64,000 nucleotides of DNA, taken from contig DYNP01000010.1 of assembly GCA_020721005.1 (NCBI GenBank), positions 103,712 through 167,711 of the forward strand, read 5' to 3'. The translations under genes and the position numbers were made by a program. This DNA is from Thiomargarita sp. GTDB lineage: Bacteria; Pseudomonadota; Gammaproteobacteria; Beggiatoales; Beggiatoaceae. The notes beneath the pieces are model-generated. The model ran no database searches and was not told the origin of the DNA. It saw only the letters and a list, made by a program, of their open reading frames with translations. Below are positions 17,969 to 26,517 of the stretch, piece after piece; position 1 is the stretch's first letter; each line of letters starts with the position of its first letter.

Positions 17969-18811
17969 GGAAGGCGAGGGTAGAGAATTATTGGGAGCGT
18001 TTGCTGGAGTCCCTTTTTCAGTGAGAGAATGCACTCTATCCTCGATCAACAGTATAATTTTATTGTCATAGGTTAGGGTTTTATGAGATTTTTTATCCAC
18101 TTTTGTTTCTTGAACTGATTTGGGGGGACCTAAGATTTGTTGGACTTGTTGTGTGGTCATGGCTAAGGTAACTTGTTGTATTTTCACTTTGTCTTCCAAC
18201 AAGGTCAATAGTTCCTGGGGAAGTATTCCCTCTCGTTGCCAGGTTTGGATTAAGAATTCAAGTCGTTGTTGTTTGAGCGAATCGTTGTGTTGTTGTTCCC
18301 GTTGTGCTTGTTGAGTGAGTTGTTGTTGATGGTGGGACTGAGCTTGGGAACGTAATTTGGCGGCTTGTTCCGGGGGCAACAGGTGTCCGGTGTCATCTAT
18401 TAGGCGATTGTATTCGTCAAAGACCTGTACCGGAGGATAAGTTTCCAATTGTGGATAGTGGGGATTTCGATACCAAGGGGGAAATTGGTTAGACAGGTAT
18501 AGGGTGCCGGTATTGGGGTCTTTCCAAGTGTAAAAGCGGGAGTTTGTGGGTAGAGCGGGAGTGGGTTGACCTCCGCCGGCTACCGGTGGAAGTTGGATGA
18601 TTTTAAGTTGTCCACATTGGTCTGATAAAGGACTTCCATCGCAGCATTGGTCTCCACATAATTGAGTGGTTTCGGGACAACAGAGGGGCTGGGCAGTTAT
18701 GTGGGGGGGTAGAAGGGTGAGGGTGTAGAGAATAAGGAGTGAAGAGTGAAGTGGGTTGTTTGGATTCCCAAATCCACGGTAAGAAATGCAGATGGTTTCC
18801 TCACTCTTCAC
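17948..18811 (-). CDS. Exported DUF4124-like protein with a Cys-rich segment
   Basis: A 287-residue protein of unknown function. A hydrophobic stretch (about 24-40) suggests export. It is followed by a short Cys-rich segment (LCCPETTQLCGDQCC, then DQC), six cysteines in about 25 residues. FYTWKDPNTGTLYLSNQFPP matches the DUF4124 pattern of a Trp/Tyr strand followed by SN.PP. The rest is Gln-rich and probably helical. The only plausible start is GTG at 18811, 8 bp after the peroxidase stop, so translation may be coupled to that gene. The 3' end overlaps the convergent hydrolase gene. Confidence 0.6.
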   Translation of the reverse strand: MKSEETICISYRGFGNPNNPLHSSLLILYTLTLLPPHITAQPLCCPETTQLCGDQCCDGSPLSDQCGQLKIIQLPPVAGGGQPTPALPTNSRFYTWKDPNTGTLYLSNQFPPWYRNPHYPQLETYPPVQVFDEYNRLIDDTGHLLPPEQAAKLRSQAQSHHQQQLTQQAQREQQHNDSLKQQRLEFLIQTWQREGILPQELLTLLEDKVKIQQVTLAMTTQQVQQILGPPKSVQETKVDKKSHKTLTYDNKIILLIEDRVHSLTEKGTPANAPNNSLPSPSSLTAKQ

Positions 18812-18819
18812 GATGGTTT

Positions 18820-19866
18820 TTATTTCTTGATTTCGTTGATTACAGTGGTCCCTGGAGTGCTGGGAAGACGGGGCATAGTTTGTTCAGGGAATTCTCCAGT
18901 TAATGCGTTTAAAAAGGCTACAATGTCAGCGACTTGTTCGTCTTTAAGGTCTTTATCCAGTTGGGTTTTGGCCATGACTCGAACTGCTTCATCCAAGGTG
19001 GAGACCAGACCATTGTGAAAGTAAGGGGCAGTCAGGGCAACATTGCGTAAAGTGGGAACTCGCCACATATTTTTGTCGGCTTCTTTTTTGGTGACTTCAA
19101 AGCGGCCAGGATCAGCAGTGAGTTGGTATTGAGTTTCATAGTCAGTTTTGGGGTAAGTGGGGAATTTCATGAAGAAGCCGGTGCCCATTTCCAATTTGGG
19201 ACCACTGAAGTTGGGTCCACTGTGGCAGCTGGTACATCCGATCTCCAAAAAGGTTTCCATGCCTTTAATTTGTTGTTTGTTCAGGGCTTTTTTGTCGCCT
19301 TTGACATAACGGTCATAGGGGGAATTGGGGGTAACCAGGGTTCTCTCGTAAGCGGCAATGGCTTTGACAGCATTATCGGCAGTCATGGGATTCTTATCCC
19401 CTTCAAAAGCAGCTTTGAACAGGTCAGCATAGCCGGGAATGTTGGCTAACATCTTTATGACGGCGTCCCAGTCTGGCATTCCCATTTCAATGGGGTTGGT
19501 GACTGGTCCCTTGGCTTGTTCTTCTAGGGTGGGGGCTCGGCCATCCCAAAATTGTACGCTTAAATGGGCAGCATTCCAAACGGAAGGGGCTCCACGTCCG
19601 CCTCGTTGGTCAGCCACGCCTATAGAGTTAGGTCGGTTGTCATCTCCTCCAGCCATGACGTTGTGGCAAGAGTTGCAAGAGACGACGCCATTGCTGGATA
19701 AACGGGGGTCAAAGTAGAGGGTTTTACCGAGTTCTATTTTGGCAGCAGTTTGGGGATTGTCCTTTGGAATAGGTGGAGTATCTGGAAGTGCTTCCCATTG
19801 GGCAAGTAGGGGAGGGGTGAAAATGCTGAGGAGTCCAGTGATAAGGAGGGGGGTTGCAAGTTGCAT
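18820..19866 (-). CDS. Di-haem cytochrome c peroxidase / MauG-family protein
   Basis: A 348-residue periplasmic protein. The signal peptide ends near LLAQ (about residue 22). Two haem sites are present: Cys64-Asn-Ser-Cys-His68 and Cys211-Thr-Ser-Cys-His215. The FWDGRAPTLEEQA, VTNPIEMGM and APYFHNG segments are diagnostic for bacterial cytochrome c peroxidases, which reduce hydrogen peroxide using cytochrome electrons. The length is typical. The DUF4124-like gene follows 8 bp downstream, and ppnP lies upstream on the same strand 92 bp away. Confidence 0.92.
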   Translation of the reverse strand: MQLATPLLITGLLSIFTPPLLAQWEALPDTPPIPKDNPQTAAKIELGKTLYFDPRLSSNGVVSCNSCHNVMAGGDDNRPNSIGVADQRGGRGAPSVWNAAHLSVQFWDGRAPTLEEQAKGPVTNPIEMGMPDWDAVIKMLANIPGYADLFKAAFEGDKNPMTADNAVKAIAAYERTLVTPNSPYDRYVKGDKKALNKQQIKGMETFLEIGCTSCHSGPNFSGPKLEMGTGFFMKFPTYPKTDYETQYQLTADPGRFEVTKKEADKNMWRVPTLRNVALTAPYFHNGLVSTLDEAVRVMAKTQLDKDLKDEQVADIVAFLNALTGEFPEQTMPRLPSTPGTTVINEIKK

Positions 19867-19958
19867 AGAGGTACCTTATGGGGTGGTAATTTAGGCGGTT
19901 AGTTGTGAAGTGAGTTTTTAGGGAAGGTGGTTTTTTTTCTAAAAGGGCGGTGGCATTT

Positions 19959-20276
19959 TTAGCCAAAATGACAGAGGTAGTGTACTGGATTGTGCTCAAG
20001 GGCTTCGATTTGAAATGAAGTTTGAGCGGCTACGTTGAAACTTTGTCCTTTTTCGACAGTTTGCCAGTCGGTGTTGGCGATGTTGATCCGACAGTGTCCT
20101 TCCACAATTTCCATTTTTTCAGCGACGCCAGTGGTGAAGGTGAGGGGAGATCCAGGCAGGATGACGCCTACACTTTTTTTAGTGCCGTCTGGGTACAATA
20201 GGGTATGACTGACGCATTGGCCGTTAAAGTAAACATTGGCTTTGGTTAGAATACTGACTTGGTCAATTTGCTGCAT
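19959..20276 (-). CDS. ppnP: Pyrimidine/purine nucleoside phosphorylase PpnP
   Basis: A 105-residue cupin of the PpnP/YaiE family, which phosphorolyses several nucleosides to base and ribose 1-phosphate. Diagnostic stretches are VYFNGQCVSHTLLYPDGTKK, GVILPG, EIVEGHCRI and the C-terminal HYLCHFG. The length matches E. coli PpnP (94) with a small N-terminal extension. It is monocistronic or followed by the peroxidase gene. Confidence 0.88.
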   Translation of the reverse strand: MQQIDQVSILTKANVYFNGQCVSHTLLYPDGTKKSVGVILPGSPLTFTTGVAEKMEIVEGHCRINIANTDWQTVEKGQSFNVAAQTSFQIEALEHNPVHYLCHFG

Positions 20277-20468
20277 GAGTTAATTCTTTAGTAAAATTGG
20301 GATTTTGGGAGGTTCCGATATTTTTTTCTTATCAAACGTCAATCAATGAGACCTTTGTAGGACCTTCCCTAAGTTTCTACTTTTTCTAAAGGAAGAAGTT
20401 AGGGAAATTGCTGAGTCGATGTTTATGATAACTGATCTTGATGGTAAAATCCAGAGGGAGTGGGTTCA

Positions 20469-21113
20469 TTATCCTCCAGCTCCTGTACCCATAATTTTAA
20501 GTAGATTGTCTTGAATTTTGAGAAGTTCTTGTTGGGTGGCTGCGGGCAGTTTTTGAGTGCTACTTAATAGCAGTTCCATATTGAGGGTGGCTAGCCAGAA
20601 TTGGGCGTGTTGGTCCTGATAAAGAGCGATACGACAAGGTAGGTAAACCGCCAATTCAGGGGTATATCGTATTAGCGTTTGTAGAGTATCTCCCCCGCAA
20701 AATTCAAAAATTTCTACATGAGGGATTTTTCCGTCCCGATAATCCTGAATAAGATGGGTGTTCACCAGTGGAAATTCCAGTTGTTGGGCTGTTTCGCGCA
20801 GAGAGGAGTTAACTTGAGTGGGTGCTACTCCTTTATCCAAAGGTATTTTGATGAGCAACGCCGTGGCTATATCCTTTTTGAGAGCTTGTTGTATGAAATG
20901 ACCGAATAAAGTGATAAACTTTTCATCAAATGGGCGGATTATCTGTTGGCCCTGACCATAGAAAAGGAGTAGAATGCCTATGAACATTATCCCAAACAGG
21001 GCCAGCAGGTTCCTCAGGGCGTTGAGGGCAAAGTGAATTATCTTCAGCACAGTGTTCTGAAATGAAGGTTTGTAAGGTGCAAATTGAGGTGGATATTCAA
21101 CTTTGGGTGGCAT
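20469..21113 (-). CDS. Membrane-anchored DUF302 protein
   Basis: A 214-residue protein with one membrane segment near residues 33-53 (NLLALFGIMFIGILLLFYG). A C-terminal DUF302 domain follows, recognisable from EIFEFCGGDTLQTLIRYTPE, LPCRIALYQDQH and FWLATLNMELLL. DUF302 proteins are small periplasmic or cytoplasmic domains of unknown function, sometimes near sulfur or redox genes. The two cysteines (FCGG and LPC) are the only ones in the domain. It is divergent from glmM, with the 28-bp repeat array between them. Confidence 0.78.
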   Translation of the reverse strand: MPPKVEYPPQFAPYKPSFQNTVLKIIHFALNALRNLLALFGIMFIGILLLFYGQGQQIIRPFDEKFITLFGHFIQQALKKDIATALLIKIPLDKGVAPTQVNSSLRETAQQLEFPLVNTHLIQDYRDGKIPHVEIFEFCGGDTLQTLIRYTPELAVYLPCRIALYQDQHAQFWLATLNMELLLSSTQKLPAATQQELLKIQDNLLKIMGTGAGG

Positions 21114-21150
21114 GTACTAACTTTTTTTAGCATCAACATTCCTTTATTTC

Positions 21151-21562
21151 GGAGTAGAGGCTTTAGCCGGTCAACCATGGAGTAGAGGCTTTAGCCGGTC
21201 AGCTATGGAGTAGAGGCTTTAGCCGGTCAGCCATGGAGTAGAGGCTTTAGCCGGTCAGCCATGGAGTAGAGGCTTTAGCCGGTCAGCTATGGAGTAGAGG
21301 CTTTAGCCGGTCAGCTATGGAGTAGAGGCTTTAGCCGGTCAGCTATGGAGTAGAGGCTTTAGCCGGTCAGCCATGGAGTAGAGGCTTTAGCCGGTCAGCC
21401 ATGGAGTAGAGGCTTTAGCCGGTCAACCATGGAGTAGAGGCTTTAGCCGGTCAACCATGGAGTAGAGGCTTTAGCCGGTCAACTATGGAGTAGAGGCTTT
21501 AGCCGGTCAGCTATGGAGTAGAGGCTTTAGCCGGTCAACCATGGAGTAGAGGCTTTAGCCGG
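21151..21562. repeat. 15-copy tandem array of the core repeat, 28-bp period
   Basis: Fifteen identical 20-bp repeats (GGAGTAGAGGCTTTAGCCGG) start every 28 bp from 21151 to 21543. The fourteen 8-bp spacers all fit TCA(A/G)C(C/T)AT; only four variants occur (AACCAT, AGCTAT, AGCCAT, AACTAT after TC). The array occupies most of the 623-bp divergent region between the DUF302 gene and glmM. Uniform short spacers and no cas genes exclude CRISPR. The remaining ~170 bp before glmM shows nothing else I can name. Confidence 0.97.
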
Positions 21563-21736
21563 TTGGGTATGATAAAAACGGAAGAAACGGTTTTCTCCAG
21601 TTAAGATCTGTCAATTTAAGCAAGATTAGCGCCATTACAGGTTTACCCAAGTTCCCAGTAAATAGGAGCTGTTTTGCAGTCTCATTGGCACTGACTTGAG
21701 ATTTTAAGGAATCCCATAATGAGGGAAGTTTAATTC

Positions 21737-23110
21737 ATGACAGCACGATGTAAATACTTTGGTACCGACGGCATTCGCGGTACAGTAGGCGAGAGTCCAA
21801 TTACCCCGGAGTTCATGTTAAAACTGGGATGGGCAGTCGGTCAAGTGCTCAAAAATGGGCCTCAACGCCATAAGGTATTAGTTGGTAAGGATACCCGCAT
21901 TTCCGGGTATATGTTTGAGTCGGCTCTGGAGTCTGGATTGTCGGCTGCTGGGATGGATGTCCGTTTACTAGGTCCCATGCCAACTCCTGCAATTGCTTAT
22001 TTAACACGAACTTTTCACGCTCAAGCAGGAATTGTAATCAGCGCATCTCACAACCCTTATCCGGATAACGGTATTAAGTTTTTTTCCCACGCTGGAACCA
22101 AGTTAGCGGATGAAGTGGAATTGGCGATCGAATCCTGGTTGGATCGTCCCATGCGTACCGTATCGCCAGAACAATTGGGTAAGGCGGAACGAATTGAAGA
22201 TGCGCCTGGACGTTATATCGAATTTTGTAAAAGTACTCTACCTTTCGATATCGACCTCAAGCAATTTAAGTTGGTGGTGGATTGTGCGCATGGGGCAACT
22301 TATCACATTGCCCCCAATGTTTTTCGGGAATTGGGGGCTGAGGTCGAGACTTTAGGTACTCAGCCGAATGGACTCAACATTAATGACCGATGTGGAGCAA
22401 CTTATCCTCAAACCCTACAAAAGGCAGTATTAGAACTGGGGGCTGATATGGGTATTGCTTTGGACGGTGATGGTGATCGAGTCATCATGGTTGATCACCA
22501 AGGAAATATCCTAGACGGGGATGATCTTCTTTATATTATCGCCATTGCCCGACATCAAGCTCAACTTTTGACCGGTCCTGTGGTAGGAACTTTAATGAGC
22601 AATCTGGGATTGGAGCAGGCCTTACAGCAGCGAGGAATCCCTTTTTTGCGGGCTAAAGTGGGAGACCGCCATGTTTTGGAATTGCTCCAACAGCAGCAGG
22701 GTATTTTGGGCGGAGAAACGTCTGGACATTTGTTGTGTTTGGATCGAACAACCACTGGAGATGGCATCGTCACGGCTTTGCAGATACTTGCGATTGTCAT
22801 CCAAACTCAGAGCCAACTGGCTGAACTCAAAAGGGGGCTGCATAAATATCCCCAAGTCCAGCTTACAGTTCCTTTATCCTCTTCATCAACAGGGGAAAAT
22901 GCTTCCGCCCAAGACATATTAAATCATCCTGAAATGAGGGCAGTTCGGCAACAAGTCGAGAAAATACTGGGTAATACCGGACGTTTTTTATTACGTCCTT
23001 CAGGCACTGAACCTGTGATTCGGATCATGGTAGAAGGTCCAGAGGGCAAACTCATTGCAGAACTTGCTCAGCAATTTGCTGTAGTACTCCAACGTATTGC
23101 TGGGGAGTGA
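21737..23110 (+). CDS. glmM: Phosphoglucosamine mutase
   Basis: A 457-residue enzyme converting glucosamine 6-phosphate to glucosamine 1-phosphate for UDP-GlcNAc synthesis. Visible are [10 protein letters not shown] at the N-terminus, [15 protein letters not shown] with the phosphoserine (Ser104, the serine before His), [11 protein letters not shown] (metal binding), GGETSGHLL and [15 protein letters not shown] (phosphate binding). It partners functionally with GlmU encoded 14 kb away. In many bacteria glmM follows folP or ftsH; here it is isolated behind the repeat array. Confidence 0.97.
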   Translation: MTARCKYFGTDGIRGTVGESPITPEFMLKLGWAVGQVLKNGPQRHKVLVGKDTRISGYMFESALESGLSAAGMDVRLLGPMPTPAIAYLTRTFHAQAGIVISASHNPYPDNGIKFFSHAGTKLADEVELAIESWLDRPMRTVSPEQLGKAERIEDAPGRYIEFCKSTLPFDIDLKQFKLVVDCAHGATYHIAPNVFRELGAEVETLGTQPNGLNINDRCGATYPQTLQKAVLELGADMGIALDGDGDRVIMVDHQGNILDGDDLLYIIAIARHQAQLLTGPVVGTLMSNLGLEQALQQRGIPFLRAKVGDRHVLELLQQQQGILGGETSGHLLCLDRTTTGDGIVTALQILAIVIQTQSQLAELKRGLHKYPQVQLTVPLSSSSTGENASAQDILNHPEMRAVRQQVEKILGNTGRFLLRPSGTEPVIRIMVEGPEGKLIAELAQQFAVVLQRIAGE

Positions 23111-23250
23111 AAACTGAACCATGAAAAATGCAAGCTCATGTGATATATTAGTTCATAGCAATTATCTAAACTTTAAGCATGAGTTACTATTACCATTTAA
23201 ATGTTATAGTAAAACTAATTTAATAAATGGGTTAATAAGCGATAGACTAA

Positions 23251-23316
23251 CACATGTAGGATCTCAAGTGGAATCGCCATGATGGGCTTTTTATTCGTCA
23301 ACCCATCCTACATGTG
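23251..23316. repeat. Inverted repeat (TAGGAT family) in the glmM-arsR gap
   Basis: CACATGTAGGAT (23251-23262) and its exact reverse complement ATCCTACATGTG (23305-23316) flank 42 bp. The right arm contains CCCATCCTAC, the motif of a second dispersed hairpin family also seen near 28698, 41702 and 62699. The rest of the 438-bp gap holds a decayed 60-codon frame (23279-23461) that I do not call a gene. Confidence 0.7.
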
Positions 23317-23548
23317 CTTCGTTTATACACTCTACGTTTGTCACTTAGGGGGCAAAGACACGCAGCACACTCCAAACTATGCAGACTTCAAGGTGGCTAG
23401 AGTTGGCTTATGCGGGAAGTTTATTCAAATGACGACACCCCCCAAAACTTTTAAAGATTAGATAAAAAATAAATAACAACCACAAATCCATACATCATCC
23501 TTTTTTAGCCCGTCATCATTACAATGCCCATTCACTGGAAACGCTTTT

Positions 23549-23887
23549 ATGACATACAAACCCACCCCGGAGAATAACTTACCTTTTTCTCTGATCACGC
23601 ATGATGAAGACATTGAGCGGGCCTCACGTTCCATGAAAGCCATGTCCCACCCATTACGCCTGAAAATACTGTGTACTTTAGGGGAAAAAGAGTACAGCGT
23701 GCAAGACATAGTTGACCAAGTGGGTACATCACAAAGCAATATATCCCAGCACCTAGCCATACTGCGGGACAAAGGAATCTTGGCCTCTCGTAAAGATGCC
23801 AATCGAGTCTACTATCGAGTCAGTGATGCCAGAACCCTCCGCTTGATAAGCATGATGCGGGAAGTATTCTGCTCCTTTTGTGCTTAG
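23549..23887 (+). CDS. ArsR-family winged-helix transcriptional regulator
   Basis: A 112-residue ArsR/SmtB-type regulator. AMSHPLRLKILCTLGEKEYS begins the fold, and the recognition region is DIVDQVGTSQSNISQHLAIL then RDKGIL. A beta wing follows (RKDANRVYYRV). Cysteines are at 42, 108 and 111, the last two forming a C-terminal CSFC pair that could sense thiols, persulfide or metal. The downstream genes for a DUF2892 membrane protein and a rhodanese suggest a sulfur signal, but the ligand is not readable from sequence. Confidence 0.85.
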   Translation: MTYKPTPENNLPFSLITHDEDIERASRSMKAMSHPLRLKILCTLGEKEYSVQDIVDQVGTSQSNISQHLAILRDKGILASRKDANRVYYRVSDARTLRLISMMREVFCSFCA

Positions 23888-24083
23888 AAAATGGAGTGTG
23901 GAGTGCAAATCTTGATTTGCACAAACATTTGTAGGATGCACATCCCACACCTAAAATTGTCGAGATATACAAAACTAAAGGCCGCATTTTAACCTAAAAT
24001 AAGGACATTGGTTAACAATACCTACCGCTCTCCGAACACAACAACAAACCCTTCATCCTACTTCATTAAGGAAAATTATTACA

Positions 24084-24299
24084 ATGACTATAGAACGCAT
24101 CGTAGTAAGTGCAGCGGGCACCTTCATACTACTCTCTCTCCTACTGGCCTATCTTCACTCTCCTTACTGGCTGGGATTCACCGCTTTCGTTGGCTTTAAC
24201 CTACTACAAAGCGGAATTACCGGGTTCTGTCCTTTAGCCATCATACTGGCCAAATTGGGCGTACCCAGTGAAGCACACAAAGCCCGTCTAAGTTCTTAA
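24084..24299 (+). CDS. DUF2892 small membrane protein (YgaP-like)
   Basis: A 71-residue protein with two membrane helices (VVSAAGTFILLSLLLAYL and GFTAFVGFNLLQSG). The conserved SGITGFCPLAIILAKLGV tail is the DUF2892 signature. In YgaP this domain is fused to a rhodanese; here the rhodanese is the next gene, 20 bp downstream. It probably helps place sulfur-transfer activity at the inner membrane. AAGGA precedes the ATG. Confidence 0.85.
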   Translation: MTIERIVVSAAGTFILLSLLLAYLHSPYWLGFTAFVGFNLLQSGITGFCPLAIILAKLGVPSEAHKARLSS

Positions 24300-24319
24300 C
24301 TTCTCTTAATCACCAGATT

Positions 24320-24751
24320 ATGGAACAATTTATCCAATTTGCCGGACAACACCTTTGGTTGATCACTGCCTGGCTATTCGTATTCGGTCTACTGATATGG
24401 ACCTTTATTGGGGACGCTTTACAAGGAGTCCAACACCTCAGTCCTCAACAAGCCGCCTTACTCATGAATCATGAGAATGCTATTGTCGTCGACGTTCGTG
24501 AAGAAAGTGAGTATATTCAAGGACATATACTCGAAGCCCTGAACATTCCCATCAGCAACTTATCCGACAAAATTCAACGGCTCACCCCCTATCAACTCCG
24601 TCCTGTAATAATAACCTGTTTAAGTGGCAATCGCTCCGTTCAGGCTTATCATCGTCTCAAGAAGGCAGGCTTTACCCGTTTGCATAACTTAAAAGGCGGA
24701 ATTATCGCCTGGCAAAATGCGAATCTTCCCCTCAATAAGGGAAAAAAATAA
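24320..24751 (+). CDS. Membrane-anchored rhodanese (YibN-like)
   Basis: A 143-residue sulfurtransferase. One membrane helix (about 10-30) is followed by a single rhodanese domain with VVDVREESEYIQGHILEALN and active-site Cys100 in the loop CLSGNRS. The C-terminal half has the usual LKGGIIAWQNANLP. E. coli yibN lies in yibN-grxC-secB-gpsA; here the rhodanese also precedes secB and gpsA, but grxC is absent. That conserved order supports the YibN assignment. Confidence 0.88.
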   Translation: MEQFIQFAGQHLWLITAWLFVFGLLIWTFIGDALQGVQHLSPQQAALLMNHENAIVVDVREESEYIQGHILEALNIPISNLSDKIQRLTPYQLRPVIITCLSGNRSVQAYHRLKKAGFTRLHNLKGGIIAWQNANLPLNKGKK

Positions 24752-24865
24752 CTCCCTGACAAGAGAATCTTCTACTGTCGATAACAGAGTCTATTTCTCT
24801 TGTCCACACTTTGCATGCAGCACCATTCACTTATCGACTGACTCTATATCTTAAGGATAACCCTA

Positions 24866-25321
24866 ATGCCCGAACAGATTCCTCCCGGAAAAAATACTGA
24901 ACAATTTGTCATTCAACACGTATACACCAAAGATATCTCTTTTGAAACCCCCAATTCTCCCCATATATTTAAGGAAACCTGGCAACCTCAACTGCACGTA
25001 GAGATCACCAATGAAGTGTCTAATTTAGAGGATACTGTGTTTGATATCACTTTAAAAGTCACAGCCACCGTCAAGAATGCCGAAAAAACAGCCTTCCTGG
25101 TAGAAGTTCATCAGGCGGGCATATTCAACATTGCCGGATTTGACGAACCCCGGCTAAAACAACTCCTGAACACCACCTGTTTACACGTCCTATTCCCATA
25201 CGCACGGACTGCCATCTCCAACTTGGTACTTAATGGCGGATTTCATCCCCTATTACTCCCCCAACCCAACTTTGAAGTCATGTATGCTCAACGACTCAAC
25301 CAAACCTCTAAGCCCAACTAA
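24866..25321 (+). CDS. secB: Protein-export chaperone SecB
   Basis: A 151-residue SecB that binds unfolded precursors and hands them to SecA. Recognisable segments are FVIQHVYTKDISFETPNSP, WQPQLHVEI, YDITLKV-like strands, AFLVEVHQAGIF and LFPYARTAISNLVLNGGFHP then LLLPQ, which includes the SecA-binding surface. The length is typical. gpsA follows 42 bp downstream, a conserved proteobacterial order. Confidence 0.96.
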   Translation: MPEQIPPGKNTEQFVIQHVYTKDISFETPNSPHIFKETWQPQLHVEITNEVSNLEDTVFDITLKVTATVKNAEKTAFLVEVHQAGIFNIAGFDEPRLKQLLNTTCLHVLFPYARTAISNLVLNGGFHPLLLPQPNFEVMYAQRLNQTSKPN

Positions 25322-25363
25322 ATTCCCAAAATAATGAAAAGCGGTAACAGGACAGGGGAATGA

Positions 25364-26356
25364 ATGCACTCTGAAATATTGGTATTAGGAGCCGGGTCTT
25401 GGGGCACCGCATTAGCCATGGTATTGGCTCGCAATGGGGGAAAAGTTCGGTTATGGGCCCGAGACCCAGAACAACTCAAATCCATGACCCACCACCGCCA
25501 GAACCTCAAGTATCTTCCAGACATACCATTCCCCCTATCCTTACAAATTGTGGGAGACTGGCAACCGCATATTCACACTGCCCAAGACCTGATCATTGCC
25601 GTTCCCAGCCATCATTTCCGCTCTCTATTGGAACAACTCGCACCCCATTTGGAAAACAAACAACTCTGTTGGGCAACTAAGGGCATAGAAGAAGGCACAG
25701 GCACTTTGCTCCACCAAGTGGTTCAACAAACAGTACCAAAACTCACGGGGCTTGGCGTCCTGTCCGGACCTTCCTTTGCAACTGAAGTGGCCAGAGAACT
25801 TCCCACCGCAGTCACGGTAGCCACCAATTCTTTAGCTTATGCCTACCACCTGGTCACCCTATTTCACAATCGCTATTTCCGCCTTTACACCAGTTTGGAC
25901 ATGATCGGCGTCCAAATTGGCGGTGCAGTTAAAAATAGCATTGCCATCGCGGCAGGCATTGCCGACGGCTTAGGCTTCGGTGCCAACACCCAAGCGGCCC
26001 TTATCACCCGCGGCTTGGCAGAAATGGTTCGTTTGGGGACCACCCTCGGTGGACAACGGGAAACCTTTATGGGACTGGCTGGTTTAGGCGATTTGGTACT
26101 CACTTGTACCGACAATCAATCCCGAAATCGGCGCTTTGGCCGCGCCTTGGCTCGCGGCTACACTGTTTCTCAAGCCCAAGCCAGCATTGGCCAAGTGGTG
26201 GAAGGCATCCGTGCCACTTCTGAAATTTATCGACTGGCTCAACAACATGCCATCTTAATGCCCATTGTGGAACAAATCTACCACGTGTTGGAACAACATT
26301 ACAGTCCACAAGAAGCAGTGCATAACTTGTTGGATCGTGAACCTAAAAGTGAATAA
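25364..26356 (+). CDS. gpsA: Glycerol-3-phosphate dehydrogenase (NAD(P)+)
   Basis: A 330-residue enzyme reducing dihydroxyacetone phosphate to glycerol 3-phosphate for phospholipid synthesis. The nucleotide loop is LGAGSWGTALAMVLARNG. ATKGIEEGTG, LSGPSFATEVARELPTAV, GAVKNSIAIAAGIADGLGFG (catalytic Lys) and MGLAGLGDLVLTC are family hallmarks. The length is typical. A 161-bp convergent gap to the methylase-like gene contains a decayed repeat (GCAAGAGGTCTAA). Confidence 0.96.
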   Translation: MHSEILVLGAGSWGTALAMVLARNGGKVRLWARDPEQLKSMTHHRQNLKYLPDIPFPLSLQIVGDWQPHIHTAQDLIIAVPSHHFRSLLEQLAPHLENKQLCWATKGIEEGTGTLLHQVVQQTVPKLTGLGVLSGPSFATEVARELPTAVTVATNSLAYAYHLVTLFHNRYFRLYTSLDMIGVQIGGAVKNSIAIAAGIADGLGFGANTQAALITRGLAEMVRLGTTLGGQRETFMGLAGLGDLVLTCTDNQSRNRRFGRALARGYTVSQAQASIGQVVEGIRATSEIYRLAQQHAILMPIVEQIYHVLEQHYSPQEAVHNLLDREPKSE

Positions 26357-26517
26357 TAAACACGGTCCCTTTTCATGCGCAAAATGCTTATGGGAATCGG
26401 TGGATGACAGCGCGAAAAAAGCCCCCTTATCCAGCCTGCGCCAATTTGAATTTTGCCAAAGTTGGTTTATGCAAGAGGTCTAATTTAGTTTTCATTCACA
26501 ACTCAGTTTTTGCTCGA

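Noticed and set aside
21151..21562. CRISPR array
   Set aside because: The repeats are only 20 bp and the 8-bp spacers are near-identical. There is no leader and there are no cas genes.
23279..23461. 60-codon ORF after glmM
   Set aside because: It overlaps the right arm of the inverted repeat and has no ribosome site or family. It is likely decayed repeat sequence.
26357..26517. Short frames after gpsA (one containing FAKVGLCKRS)
   Set aside because: They resemble the frame at 23400 (FKVARVGLC), so probably shared repeat debris; too short and no start signals.
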